Part shown: piece after piece, positions 22,441-34,600 of the stretch
How positions within the stretch are numbered: the stretch's first letter is position 1
Layout: every line of letters begins with the position of its first letter
Assembly (NCBI GenBank): GCA_034620365.1
Contig: JAQGEQ010000041.1
Span: 434,001-498,000, forward strand
Source of the DNA: Pegea sp. RAD2-039
Taxonomy: Eukaryota > Chordata > Thaliacea > Salpida > Salpidae
Direction of reading: 5' to 3'
DNA: 64,000 bases
Program-made: the position numbers and the translations under genes
The notes under the pieces: model-generated
What the model saw: only the letters and a program-made list of their open reading frames with translations
Databases searched by the model: none
What the model was told of the DNA's origin: nothing

Positions 22441-22959
22441 GTTGATGAACCAATTTTAAACAAATGATTTGTGTGGTGAGCTCATTTTAAATGGTGAGAG
22501 ATGAAGATGTCGAAGTCTTTACTGACCAGATATTGAGAAATTTTGTTGTTTAGATAAAAGTTAGATAGTGTTAGGCTGAGCTTAAAGTTTTATTTAATTA
22601 CAGGTGAAGACATTTGTCAGTCTTGAGTTGTTTGGATTAAGTCTTTTATGATATTTACAGGCATAAATAAAGCATATGTCTGTAAATTGAGTCATTAAAA
22701 ATATACCCCAGTTTAAAGTCCTTCAAAACTAACGTTTATTGCAATTATGATGTAATAATGATAATCTTGCGTTAGTATAGTTATGATCAACGCTAAAGTA
22801 TGATGCAACAATTTTGATATTTAATTCTAACAGTTGTTCTGCGACATGAAAATGTATAATTATCAGCTTTACATATCTTAAATACTGTATAAAGCTTTAT
22901 GGCATCAAATATATTGCAAAAATAGATTTTTAAAAATTTGAAAGTACTGAACTATTAAA

Positions 22960-23790
22960 ATGAACAAACTGAAAAATAGTAAAAATTTTAAGACAAATAA
23001 AAAACAAACAGTTGATAAAAATCATTCTGTTGCGAGCTCATTAAGTTCACCTGTAACGAAACCCAAGCATACAATTTTAATTGGTGCTAATCTATCAGAG
23101 TCTTTATTTACCATGGAAAGTTTATCTGAATCAATTCGAAGCAGTCAGTTCTCAATTTCGAAGTAATAAAATTAAGTTGAAAAAAAATAAACTTTTTCAG
23201 AATCGACATTTGATGATAATTCTTCTGCCGATATAAGAGGGTTTCTTGATGTTAGCGGTGTAACCAGAAGCTTCTTAGAGCGGAAAAATTACCAAAAAGG
23301 TCACTAAGATTTTTATGAATGGTTTTAATGCTATTAATAATCGTTTTTTCACCTACTGCTCTTGTAACTTTTATTTTCAAGCTTTTGTTCAAACCCCAGT
23401 TAGAATAAATAAAACTGGTTTTCAACTTTATCCAAATCTTGCTTTTACCCATACATAAAAGTTAGGAGTTTAAAGGACTAGTCTCTTTATAGTGGAGGAC
23501 ATACCATAAAAGAGTTCTCAAATAAAGCTATTATAAAATTTACAGCTTAATTATCGCATGATAAAGTTTTATTAAATTGCTGCAAACTTTGAGAAATGTT
23601 TACATAGACTGTTTATATTATAGATGCAACGTCGAGTAAATGTACTCAGAAAGTAAAACTTGTTGAAAGTGACTCTAAAGAAGATGAAAATGATGATGAG
23701 CCTTTTCAAGGTTTGTTCAATTATGCTGTTGGTTCTTATTATCATTTAGGATTGGGGCATTATAACTTTAAAACATTCTTTGCTCAATAA
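22960..23790 (+). CDS. Small multi-exon gene of unknown function, reconstructed
   Basis: Exons 22960-23143, 23201-23299, 23624-23710 and 23750-23790 join in phase to 136 residues. The donors GTCAGT, GTCACT and GTTTGT and the acceptors TTTTTCAG, ATTATAG and CATTTAG are plausible. I do not recognise the family. The protein starts Lys/Asn-rich and continues with SSPVTKPKHTILIGANLSES, an exon ending FLERKNYQK, an acidic patch ESDSKEDENDDE, and the tail HYNFKTFFAQ. The last intron would be only 39 nt and stays open if retained, adding 13 residues. The stop codon overlaps an AATAAA signal at 23787-23792. The tail resembles a degenerate PCNA-interacting (PIP) box, a speculative link. It may be a nuclear protein. 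Confidence 0.5.
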
Positions 23791-23799
23791 ATACTTTTT

Positions 23800-24970
23800 C
23801 TGAAAATATTAAAGTCAGAAACAAATTCGAAATTAATTTAAACATCTATACTTCATAAATCGTTTTTGAGTTCTTACAGTTGATCTTACTGAAAGAAAAT
23901 TGTTCTAAAATATCTTTTTATTGTTTAACAATTCTAGAAAATACAATGACACTTAAAAAGCAAATGAATATGTCTCAAGTTTTCTAAAACATATTGTCAA
24001 CATAATAAATTAATAGAATATTTTTTAAAGATGTAAATAACTTCTTGTTTTGTGTTTAATGATTAATTGTAGTTTCTTTATTCCAATATTTTAATTACCA
24101 AAGCTTGGTATTGACTTTAAAAGCACATGTTGTTTGTTTTCAGTTAAATGGATTTATGTATAAATATTAAATTTATTTTACAGCTTGTTAGTCGTCATAA
24201 AATGATCCAATAAGATTTTATTAATCAATGTTGAAATTTGTAAGTGTCACTGTTTGAATTATTTCTTTATTTTCACATTTTTTTCTGTTTGAAATTCTTC
24301 TTGCTTAAATTTTTTTACATCATTTTTTTGAGTTATTTTGAATTCTGTATTTTCAATTTCATCTTTAACATTTATATTCGCTTAAAATGATTTGATTAAT
24401 GTTTTTATTGCTAAAAATGGTTGATTTATTAGCCTGTGAAGTTTCTATTGCATTAGTTTCTACGAAATGTTGACTTTTCAGATCACATTTTTGGGAATTT
24501 TATAAAAATGCCTCTTAAAAATACTTTGCTATGAAAAAATGTACTCCAATTTAAATACCACTTGAGCTTATAGAATATTATTATTTTTGAATCGAAAAAA
24601 ACTTGCTTTTCCTAGAAATGGTATAAACCTAAGTTACAATTCTAAAAGATTTTTTTAGTATTGTTTAAAGTAAGCAAACTTTATTCAAATATAAAACAAT
24701 CAATGTGAAATTTGCTGCAAAATTATGAGGGAGGTAACTTGATATAAAAATTGATTTAAAACGTTAATTCATCCTTAAATTATTTATATAAATAAACTTC
24801 TTAAGTATTAAAACTATTTTTTCTGTTAAGTGTCGTACATTTATTTTATTAATCATATTTTTTAACGAAATTATTTTTATCTGAAACTTATCAGATTTAA
24901 CACAAATTGGTGTTATAAAAGTGTCATCACATCTTTTGAATTGAAAAAACAAGATTTAAGTAATTTCTCC
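23800..24970. other. AT-rich intergenic stretch
   Basis: No supported gene. The short minus ORF at 24764-24952 has random A/T-driven composition. Confidence 0.45.
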
Positions 24971-24974
24971 AAGA

Positions 24975-25215
24975 AGTAAAACGTGACACCGTCAGCTTCC
25001 TTACTTCCTCTCCTATTTTGTTATATTAAATTTTCCATTCATAATTTCCGTCTTTCCAATGCCTCTACAGTGTTTCCATTGTTTTTTTTATTAATCTTGA
25101 ATTATAAGACCTTTCATTTATCTTTTTGCTCATAATACTTGGTTTTTGGTCGCTTTAAGAGCTATTGAATTTGTAACTCGCAGCCACGAGTTGAATAAAT
25201 AAATAACTAACTAAA
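24975..25215 (+). mobile_element. LINE family B 3'UTR copy with terminal hairpin
   Basis: The blocks GTCAGCTTCC, AATGCCTCTACAGTGTTTCC and CATAATACTT follow the same order as the tail of the family B copy near 3850-3950. The element ends with a perfect 6-bp hairpin, AACTCG-CAGCCA-CGAGTT (25175-25192), followed by GAATAAATAAATAA. No RT sequence is left, so this is a strongly 5'-truncated insertion. Confidence 0.6.
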
Positions 25216-25353
25216 CATTTTTGTTTCTGCTCAGTTACGATACTTGTAAACTGGCTTAACTTCAAGTTACTCAAAACTTATATAAATAATGTTGTATTTT
25301 AAAACATGCAATATCTTTATTCCTAATTTCATAAGAATCATTGAGAGTAACTT

Positions 25354-25548
25354 TTGGAAGTAGTTTTAAATTTTGGCCACAAGGTAGCAGCATCGGTATA
25401 CAAGTTTATTTCTACTTTAAACAGCGATAGTTTTGTGTACAAAAAATGCGATCGATGCTGTCGTGATGTAATGGAAAATAACCGGTATATGTGTGTGGCG
25501 TTTCTGAGAATTGGCGTTACGCTTGAGTGCGATCGAAGTTTGTTTTAA
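25354..25548. other. CpG-containing patch of unknown origin
   Basis: This 200-bp island has CGATCG, GTGATGTAATGG and several CG dinucleotides unlike its surroundings. The plus frame is open for 64 codons but starts only at TTG, and the translation resembles nothing I know. It could be a remnant of an exon, a promoter or a mobile element. Confidence 0.25.
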
Positions 25549-25559
25549 TCAAGCCCTTC

Positions 25560-28469
25560 TTATCGTTGTCACTTCTCCATTTGCTTACCTGAACATATTT
25601 ATATTGGCATAAAATTTAAAGAATTTCAAAAACATGCATGTTCATATTGACAAATATTTTAAAAGTTATTCTGGTAGCAATTATCAAATTATTAATTGCT
25701 TGATACAAGCTGAAAACACTGCTTTAAATTAATTGCTAATTCTTTTTTATTTGATTGAGTATACAAAGTTAATCTAGTAAGCCCTATCCCCTATAGCCTT
25801 TTCTGTTGAAACCGCCAAATAGTTCCTAAAACTATAATTTATAGTGATAGCCACTTCAGAAAATATCTGAAAATTTTTTACGAACAGTAAGTATTGTTTA
25901 AATGAATTCGAAATTTTATAGAATTATTAAACCAAAGTAACTTTTATTTTTAAAGATTATTTTAAAATTAATTTCCCTTTTTATATCATTTTATAGTATT
26001 GTTTAATTTGACAGAAATGTAGAATAATATAGCAAAAACTGAAAGAGTCACAGTAAAGTTGGTAGTATAAAATTTTTAAATTTAAAGCCTTTATACATGA
26101 TTAATTTTTCTATTATTTAGAGCTTTATACTATTGACAGAATAACATTGAATAATATTAACAATAAAAATTGTTTTAAACTTTAAGAAAGATTTCTAATT
26201 ATTTAATTGTAATCGTGTACTTAAAGTATTTCCACGATAATCGAGTTGTGTACAATCACAGATAAAGCGTGTGGTTGAAATAGATTATCAAAATAAAACT
26301 TTTATGACTTAAACGTATACTTGTAATTTTCCATGACAGATTTTGTTTAGCTACTTTTCTCAAAAACAACATAAACAAGAACTTAAAAAAAAGTGGTTAA
26401 ACATTTGTCCAGTATTTCTCCTACATAAGGGGAAACACCAAATATTGTTTGTACCATTTTCATTCAAAGAAAAATACTAGTGACGTTGTTTGTTAATTGT
26501 GTGAGCTCAGTATTCAAAACTTAGTATTTCAAATCCGTGAGTATAGAGGTAGCAGTCAAAACAAAACTTTAGGTCAAAGATTTAGTTTATTTTTAACTTA
26601 TTTTCAAATTGTGTTCTTGTACGACATTGGATTGCTTCCTGATTAAAAGCTGATAGGAATTAATTTTATCCTTATAAGTCTTCATAATAAAGATGTGATT
26701 TAAAACAGTTTTGTAAGTTTCTCATGTCATTGACAAACCTGAATAATAAATAAAACTTAATAGGTTAATTGCGAGCTTGATAGCTCAATGTCAAATATAT
26801 TTAAACTATTATCTCAATTGACTCACAATTACTTTTGATCAACAAAGCAATGTTTTGATTCCATAGGTAATTTATTAATCCAATTTTCGATTAATGCAAA
26901 GATAAATAAAAAAATCAGTTCGGAAAAAAAACTCATACCCGATAAACATTATACAATTTGTGTAAGTGTAGACAAAGCAAACAAAACATCAATGATTGCT
27001 GGCCAATAAATCCATATAATAACAGCAGTATTCAATCAGTCTTGACCTTGTTATGATCAAAACCTGAGTCATTGCTAGCTAGAGTTGAAAAACAACTTCT
27101 TTCAATTATTGAAAGAACAAATTTGGTCAATTTTAGGAAATCACCAAAAACTTTTACTCTTTTTTAACTTTCAATACGCCCAATTGATTTCACTACAATT
27201 TTGTATGATTTCAAAGTCTGATTTATTAATTGTAGTTGACTTAAAAGATTACGTTTAATTTCCTATTTTAAACTTTTACAGAATTACATTTGAGTTTATT
27301 GTTTTTATGTAGACTATGTTCTCGTGGCTTGTAAGTAGTGCTTGCGAATAAATGCATCATGTCGAGTTTATTTATAAGTTCAACCACTGATTAAAAATGC
27401 AATTTATTTATTTCCATTTTAAAAGAATCAAATTTTTAATTAATAATTGATCCACAGTATGAAGAAAAAACTATTAAATGTATAAGTAAATTTGCTCACG
27501 AGTTTTTAGTCAACAAATAAACATGACTCTATTTATTAATTTCTTTTATCTGATTGGTTAAAACTTTAAAGCAGTCTTCCCATTTTGTCTGTAAACAATT
27601 TGAACACTATAAGTGTTTTGAATGAAAAACAAAACTTGATTTTTTCAATGTAGGAAGAAGTCTTTTGGAGAAGCCAGTTTGCTGGCCGAAAATGAAGGGG
27701 GTGGAAACAAACAGAAGATTTGTAGAGACAAGTTGGCAAAAACTACAGGATAAAGATAACCATCAACAAAGGCCAATGACAATTTTAATGAACAAAATTA
27801 AAAATAATAAACTCTGAATGTTTTATTGGCGCACTGTTTTGAAGAGATAATTAGCAAATAGTTTTAAATACTTTTTTCTATCAAAAAACAAATAATAATA
27901 TTTGTCAGTAATCTGAATTAAGTTACCAGTAGAATTCCTCATCTAATTTTTCTTTTATCCAACGCTAAGTTTAAAAATACTAATTATTTAAATAAACTAT
28001 TTTAGTAATGAGTTAAATGTATACTTTTGTAATTAAAACTTACAAAATTATTATTAGTAAATTATTTTAATCAGTATTAGACTCTATTATTTTATTTATA
28101 ATATTTTATAACCTTTAAAAGAGATTAAAATTTTATTTGGTGCTTATACAAAAAATGTTTTCTTTTAGTTTTTACTTTAAAAATTTCAAAAATGTTTTGA
28201 CATTTAAAAATGCTTACTAGTTACATTTATTATATCGATAAGGTCATTTTTTTCTTACACTCTTATCGTTTATTGATTTCTTTTTATATAAACAAATATA
28301 TTCATTAAATTCCCAAGATTTCTAAAATAGATTAAAACTTGTACAAAATTTACTAAAATTCTTTTGATTAAGAGCAAAATGGGATTCTTTAATTAGTTTA
28401 AGAAAAGTTAGTTTTTGATTATACACAAAATGGCTTATTTTAAATTATTCACTCGTCGACTAAAATGCA
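25560..28469. other. AT-rich intergenic stretch
   Basis: No gene found on either strand. A short richer patch at 27650-27790 follows an acceptor-like TGTAG and is open in one frame for about 50 codons, but nothing adjoining supports an exon. Confidence 0.4.
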
Positions 28470-28716
28470 TTTTGTCTGGCCCATTTTCCCTTTTTCTCTT
28501 TTTTCTCTTTTGCGCGGTTTCAAACGTGCTTGCAGTTGTGACGTAATGGAAATTTTCTGGGGAAGAATACAAATTGCGCGGATTTTTTTTCTGACTGACG
28601 TGTTTAAAAAAGAGAGCAAACTATCTTACTAGTTATTCTCAACAATTTGTGCTAGCGGTAACATCTATTTCTTTTTACTATACTTCATCATAGGCTTCAG
28701 TTTTCAATTAGCTTAG
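28470..28716 (+). promoter_or_regulatory. Candidate promoter and noncoding first exon of the SPSB gene
   Basis: A G/C-richer island in A/T-rich DNA. It has a CRE/ATF-like TGACGTAA (28539-28546), a second TGACGTG near 28596, an E2F-like TTTTGCGCGG (28508-28517) and another GCGCGG near 28576. It is followed by about 100 nt ending in a strong donor, TTAG|GTAAGT, at 28717. Splicing from there to the acceptor at 30505 would remove a 1.8 kb 5'UTR intron. Motif reading only; no transcript evidence. Confidence 0.45.
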
Positions 28717-29679
28717 GTAAGTTAAATTAAGCCTAGAAAGGTTTAGAATAAGATTATTTGTTTTAAACTTTTACCAGTTATAAAATATTTGTAATTCAGT
28801 TGTTAATTGCAAATTTTCTTAATGAGTACTAATTATCTAACTGTAATTTGTTGCATGATATAGTAATCTTGTTAATTCTTATTTATCAATTAGATTTTTT
28901 TGAATACACTTTTAATTGTTCTTTCTTACTTGGTGTGTTGACTTTATTATTAAATCTCACATTTGATCCATGAGAAATGATTGTAAAATGTTAGCTTCAT
29001 CATCTATATCTCTTCAACTAATTTCAGTTTTAGTTTTAATTCTAAACAATTTAAACAAAAAAGTTTTTATGTTTTGAAAATGTTTTTGCTTCATATGAAT
29101 AAAACTATTTTGTTTTAATTATAAATTATAACCTATTTTAGTTATTGAAGTTATTTTTAGTTTTAACTATCAAACAAAACTGAACTTTATTTCAATTGTA
29201 CTTCTATTTTTTATTTTATTATACTTATTTATCTCTAATTTTTTAACTGATCGTATATTAACTTAACATGATTATATTTTATTATTGTCTCAATGTAAAC
29301 AAAGTCATATGAATTATCTTGTTTTGATAAAGATAATTTTACTTTAAAACATGTTTATGACTTTTAATGAAAAAACTGTTTAACAGAAGTTATGATATTT
29401 TTCTTTTAAATCTAACTTATAACTTGATAATTTAAGAAAGCAATCTCTAAGCTTTACACATGGTGATTTTGACATTGACATTTTGTAACCCGTCTAAACT
29501 AACATATTTAAGTGATTGTGACTTATTTCAGATTTGTTTATACAGACGATTATTTATTTTTAGTAATTGTTTGTATATCAACTCAATAAGTTTAACAAAA
29601 ATGTTTCTCTCGTTTTTAATCGAGAGAAAAATTTAAGACTGAAAAAGTATTTTGTGTACGTTAAGTTTAAGTCATTCAG

Positions 29680-29830
29680 CCAGCCAAAAAACTCATAGTA
29701 ATTTTCCACTAACTTTCCACTACGTAAGCAAAGACAGCCTAGTTACGCTTGACTGGCTCTTTGACTGGGCGCGCGGCATATTCTAAATTATCACGTCTGG
29801 CAGATTATTGTTCGTCGTTATGTTTCTTTT
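29680..29830. promoter_or_regulatory. Second GC-richer island, possible alternative SPSB promoter
   Basis: This patch holds GGGCGCGCGGC near 29767 and several CG dinucleotides. A short ORF starting at 29906 follows and reaches a donor-like ATG|GTGAG near 30003. It could be an alternative first exon region; the evidence is composition only. Confidence 0.25.
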
Positions 29831-30522
29831 TCATCTTTCGAAGGTTATTTGTTTAACGTAAAATTAGGAGAAATCTTTGAATATTTTGCTAATATCTATT
29901 GCCAACATGGACAAAACATTATTTTTATTATATGTTCTTCTGTTGGTAAAAGATAGACGCCTTATTTTAAGATCTCTACTTGGGAGGTTTTTTGAGAATA
30001 TGGTGAGAAATAATCTCGATTTTCCTCAAAGATAAATTTCTGGTAACATTCTTGAAATACAACTTTAACTTGATTTATGTTTTTACATAAAACAGTTTTT
30101 AATTTTGTTGTATGTTTGTGCTGCTACACTCAGTTTAATATTTTTTGATTCTAAGTTAAAGCTGACTGTTATTATCAGCTATAAAAAGCTAACTAACATT
30201 CTAAACAAACTATTCAGACTGATTTACTAAACCATCATTTGAAATTTGGTTTTTATACTTTGTTAATACTAGTTGCTTTTCATAATTGGCTTTTAAAGTT
30301 TGATTTTTTGTAACTTAATAGTTTTTTTTTATATTTAATCTGTAGAGCTAAATCCAATAGCTTTGAAAAATTAATAAAATGCATGCTTGTATTTGATTAC
30401 CAATTGCAACATTTTTAGCGTAAATATTTGAAATGAATCATAAATTACTAAGTACTAAAAAAACACTTTTTTTGGAACTGTTTTCAAATCGAGTTTTTAT
30501 TGCAGACTTTCAACTCATCAAA

Positions 30523-31670
30523 ATGGTCAATATGTCAATCAGAAGTCTTCTCAAACTCTTCCGTCGCAACAACTCAAACTCGAGTAGTGGCAGCAGCGAC
30601 AACATCAGCAGTAGCTCTTCATCTGATAACATCGACTCAGGAAGACACTCTAAAAACAACTCTACTGTCTTGAAGTCAGTGACTCGTCGTCGACGTCGAA
30701 CTAAACCAAGTAGCGTCACAACAGTTCCTACTCAAGCAGAGTCTCAATTCCCGCTAAGGTACGATTACTCACATCCACATATGAGCTCCTACTAATTCTC
30801 TCAAATACAGACTTGATGTCTTACTTGATATGCCTCCTGCTGAGCTTGAAGAACAACGCAAACATGGTTGGAATAAAGACGACAAAAGTCCCAATGTTTA
30901 CGTGAAAAATGATGACTTATGGATTCATCGATATCCAATCGCCCAATCAACTGATGGTTGCCGTGGTAAAGTGGGCTACTCTAGAGGGTTGCATTGTTGG
31001 GAAATTACCTGGAATACTCGACAACGTGGAACTCACGCTATCATCGGTATAGCTACCCAAGACGCCCCACTCACTTGTTTCGGTTACCGTTCTTTAATTG
31101 GACTTACTGATGACTCGTGGGGTTGGGATATTACTCGTAACAAGCTCTATCACGGCGGCAAGTCTCATAAATACCAACGACTTTCGTATCCTAGTTTTCT
31201 GGACAATGATCAAGTCTTAGACGTTCCTGAAAAAGTCAAAGTAGTCTTGGATATGGAAGCGGGCACCTTAAGTTTTGTCGCTTCTGACCAATACCTCGGC
31301 GTGGCTTTTACTGGATTAAAAGGCAAAAAACTGTTTCCAGTTATTTCAAGTGTTTGGGGAGACTGTGAAGTTGGAATCCGTTACATTAATGGACTTGAAC
31401 GTAAGTTTTTATCATTTTACTCTTTAGTATTTTATTTGATCTTTTTTTATCTTTACAGCAACACCCCTTTCTTTGAGCGAATTGTGCCGAAGAAGAGTTC
31501 GAAAATCAATGACGACTGTAGATGAACATACAGTTGAAAAACTACCTGTACCTCATCTTATCAGATCGTTTATTTTGTATCGAAACCGTTTCACTCCTCA
31601 ATTACAATTTCCTTCTTCCACTAAACTAACTTCAAAGAACCAATCATGGGTTTGCAATACTAAATTATAA
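30523..31670 (+). CDS. SPRY domain/SOCS box protein (SPSB1/4, GUSTAVUS type)
   Basis: Coding exons 30523-30758, 30811-31400 and 31459-31670 give 345 residues. SPSB proteins are substrate receptors of Cullin5-Elongin B/C ubiquitin ligases; the SPRY domain binds short D/E-I-N-N-N motifs (Vasa, Par-4, iNOS). The Ser/Asn-rich N-terminus is variable. From [10 protein letters not shown] at the first junction onward the SPRY domain is complete, with HGWN, VAQSTD-like [33 protein letters not shown] and [16 protein letters not shown]. The last exon is the SOCS box, from [15 protein letters not shown] to [14 protein letters not shown]. The start follows an acceptor (TTATTGCAG, AG at 30504-30505) by 17 nt; a second in-frame ATG at 30532 is possible. 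Introns of 52 and 58 nt. AATAAA occurs at 31985. Confidence 0.95.
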
Positions 31671-31699
31671 AAGTTAATTTCCATTTCCATGTTTCTGGT

Positions 31700-34600
31700 G
31701 CTAGTTTACAAATTAATTAGGAGATTGTTTAGAGCTGTCTAAAATGTTTTTATAGAAATTTAAGACTTCGAAAAAGAATTAAATTTCTGTTTGAATCTCT
31801 CAAACCATTTTCATTTCATACACATCTTTGTATCTTATTATATAAATATTATTATTTGTTGAACTTTATTTTGATGAATTTTTCTGTGCTTTTTTACATA
31901 TACTATTATCAGCTACTCTACTTTTTTGATCTATTTTCTTGTAATCGTTGAAATATTTTTGTATATTAATCTTTCAATATTAATAATAAAAATCTTAAAT
32001 TCCTATCTTTGCCATATTTAAATTTCATAAGAACAAAATAAAAAAAGAAATAAATAAAAAACACATAAGATATTTAAAATATTCTAGCTTTGAAAAGACT
32101 AGAGTTTATTTAAATAATGAACAAATACAAAAACTGCTGGATAAATTACATAGGCTTTTACACGTGGCTACTCAGCGTCATAATCAGCATGTAGTCAGTC
32201 ATTCAACATCGATATTTTTTACCGGTGTTTTAATGAAACTATAAAAAGTTAGAACATTTTTGCTCAGGCATTTTACAACAGGCATCTTGTAGTTTTGTAG
32301 TAGCTCAATGTTAAACCATAATAACTTTAGATTAAGTCGGTCACACACCCAAAACTACTCCACTGTTAACAGCCAATAACATCAAGACATAATATCATAA
32401 TTTCTGTTAGATTGATATACAAAGCACACCGGGAAAGCATGAGGTTTTTGAATGTAAACTTCTTACAGTGGAACTTAACCGGTAATTATAGGGCTAAGGA
32501 GAATTTCCAAAAATTGAAAAATGTAAAATTTTTGTAAGAATTTAAACTTGTGTATGAGCTTTAGCTCACAACAAACCATAAAATTATCATAATCTGCTAA
32601 TTTGAATAATGAATTGTTTATACTTACTTATATTCAAACAGCTTTTATAGATTATCTTTATTTGTATTTAGTTATATAATGCTTCATAATTGTTACATAT
32701 TATTATTCAAATTCATGTTTGATGACAATATTAAGTAAACTAACCTGAAGTTGAACTATGCACCTTAAATGACAGCGTCAAGAATGCCTTTAGACATATC
32801 AAAATTATGTTTATCAACAAGTTATTATTTCAACTGCTTGATTACTTACTAATCATTTATACCGTTTTATAGTCCCAATTTTTTAATTTTTTGTAGGATT
32901 TAAAAAACAATTTTTGTTTTAAATTGAGGCAACCCTTTTACTAAACATTTTTTGAATTTAGACTAGAAATTGTCTAAATACTTGGTCAGTAAACATAAAT
33001 TCAAAATTGCTTACATTAAAGTAATTGTTTTTTGGTCAGCAAATATAACAACAAACTTATTTGTAATAATATTTAAGAAATATTTTTCTCAGTTACTAAT
33101 ATATCATGAGTTAAGAAAAATGTTAAAAATTACATAAAAATAAAATTATTTCATAAACTGCTTCAAGTTTGGTTGGAAAAGAAACAACTTAATTAATGTG
33201 AAGAATACAAAGTCTCAATTGCAGAAACTAAAAACAAATTGTAAAATTGCTTAAAATATCAACTCATAACAATTTGCATTTTTAAAATATAAACAAAGTT
33301 TATTTCACAACATTCTTTGAAAACTCATACAAGATGATCAAAAAACTGATAAAAAGTAAAATAATCTTCATCTTAGTTAATTCATAATTTGTGTAATTTT
33401 TGATTTTAAGATTTTATAACAAAAATAATTGTAGCTTTTATAATTGTAATTGTATTAAAGTATTTAGTTTCGTATTCTAATTCAGCCGTCTTTTATTATG
33501 ACTTTTAAGGATTAGATAAAAATACTAATTTCATAACAGTCAATTACACTTGAAAGATATTACTAGAGCATTTCATAATTCTTGCATAACTTTACAGAAT
33601 GTCACATTCAAAGCCTTTCCACCTCTTATATCTAACAAGCACTTTACAACACAAACTTTGTTCTGATTGGTCAACTTGATACAAACCCTATTTCATTTAG
33701 CCATTAAGGAATATGCTGTTTATGAATAGAGCAAAACAACTTCCCCTTATCTTTGACATGAAAAATCTCTCCAGAGTAAATTAAATCCTTTCACCCAATA
33801 GCTCAGCTAAAATCTTTTGCTCAGCTCTTTGATTTGGTAAATACTCGATGAAAAGTTGTCCAATTAAAAGCTACACTTTTTTTAGACGTAGATGATCCTA
33901 AATTCAAAATATTAACTTTTAGGTTTTTATTTTTTGTATGCGAGAAATATTCTCTATTTAATTAAACATCAGTTTGTTAATCTGGTCCGTTTTAAATGTT
34001 TTTAAACAGTATATATACGTATTACTGCATAAGGATTTGCAAAGTTGAGTTCTGAAAATTTCTATTGACTATAAGTAAGGAGCGTCCTCACAAATAATCA
34101 TAAAAAACTTTGCAATAAAAATTTTGCAATAAAATGTTACATATATGATTAAGCAAAAATGATAGTTTTATTTAATTTCCACTTAAAACAAAGTTTGTTT
34201 ATTTAATTAGATTGTAATTGAGCAAACGATATACCACGAGATATAAATTCTTTTATTTTTTGTTTGATGTTTAATTAATCACAAAGTTACCTGCAAAATA
34301 AAAGCAATGACTTAAAAATTTACATCAATAAAGTTTTAATTTTCTTTTATTTTTTCGCTTAATCATATACATTATAACTCCCACACAAATTACTTAACTC
34401 TAGAAAAACGACGTTCAACAAATTTGATTATACTTGTTTATTTAAACTCAATATAGTTCAAACATATAATTATATTGATTAGCATTACAACTATTTTTAT
34501 TCAAAATATATAAGCATCAATTTAATTTCAAAATTCATTTAATAGAACGATCAACTTTATGAATTAAGTTGTTCTTTGTATCAAAACAAGCAATTGTTAG

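Noticed and set aside
25354-25548. 64-residue ORF as a gene
   Set aside because: It lacks an ATG, has no adjoining splice sites and no recognisable domain; kept only as a compositional patch.
27650-27840. Possible exon after an acceptor-like TGTAG
   Set aside because: Open in one frame, but no partner exon, start or family resemblance was found.
29906-30043. Short ORF with a hydrophobic start resembling a signal peptide
   Set aside because: Only 45 codons with no in-phase downstream exon; it could be an alternative 5' exon, but this cannot be shown.
30510-30719. Minus-strand ORF with Leu/Arg runs
   Set aside because: It is the shadow of the Ser/Arg-rich N-terminus of the SPSB gene.
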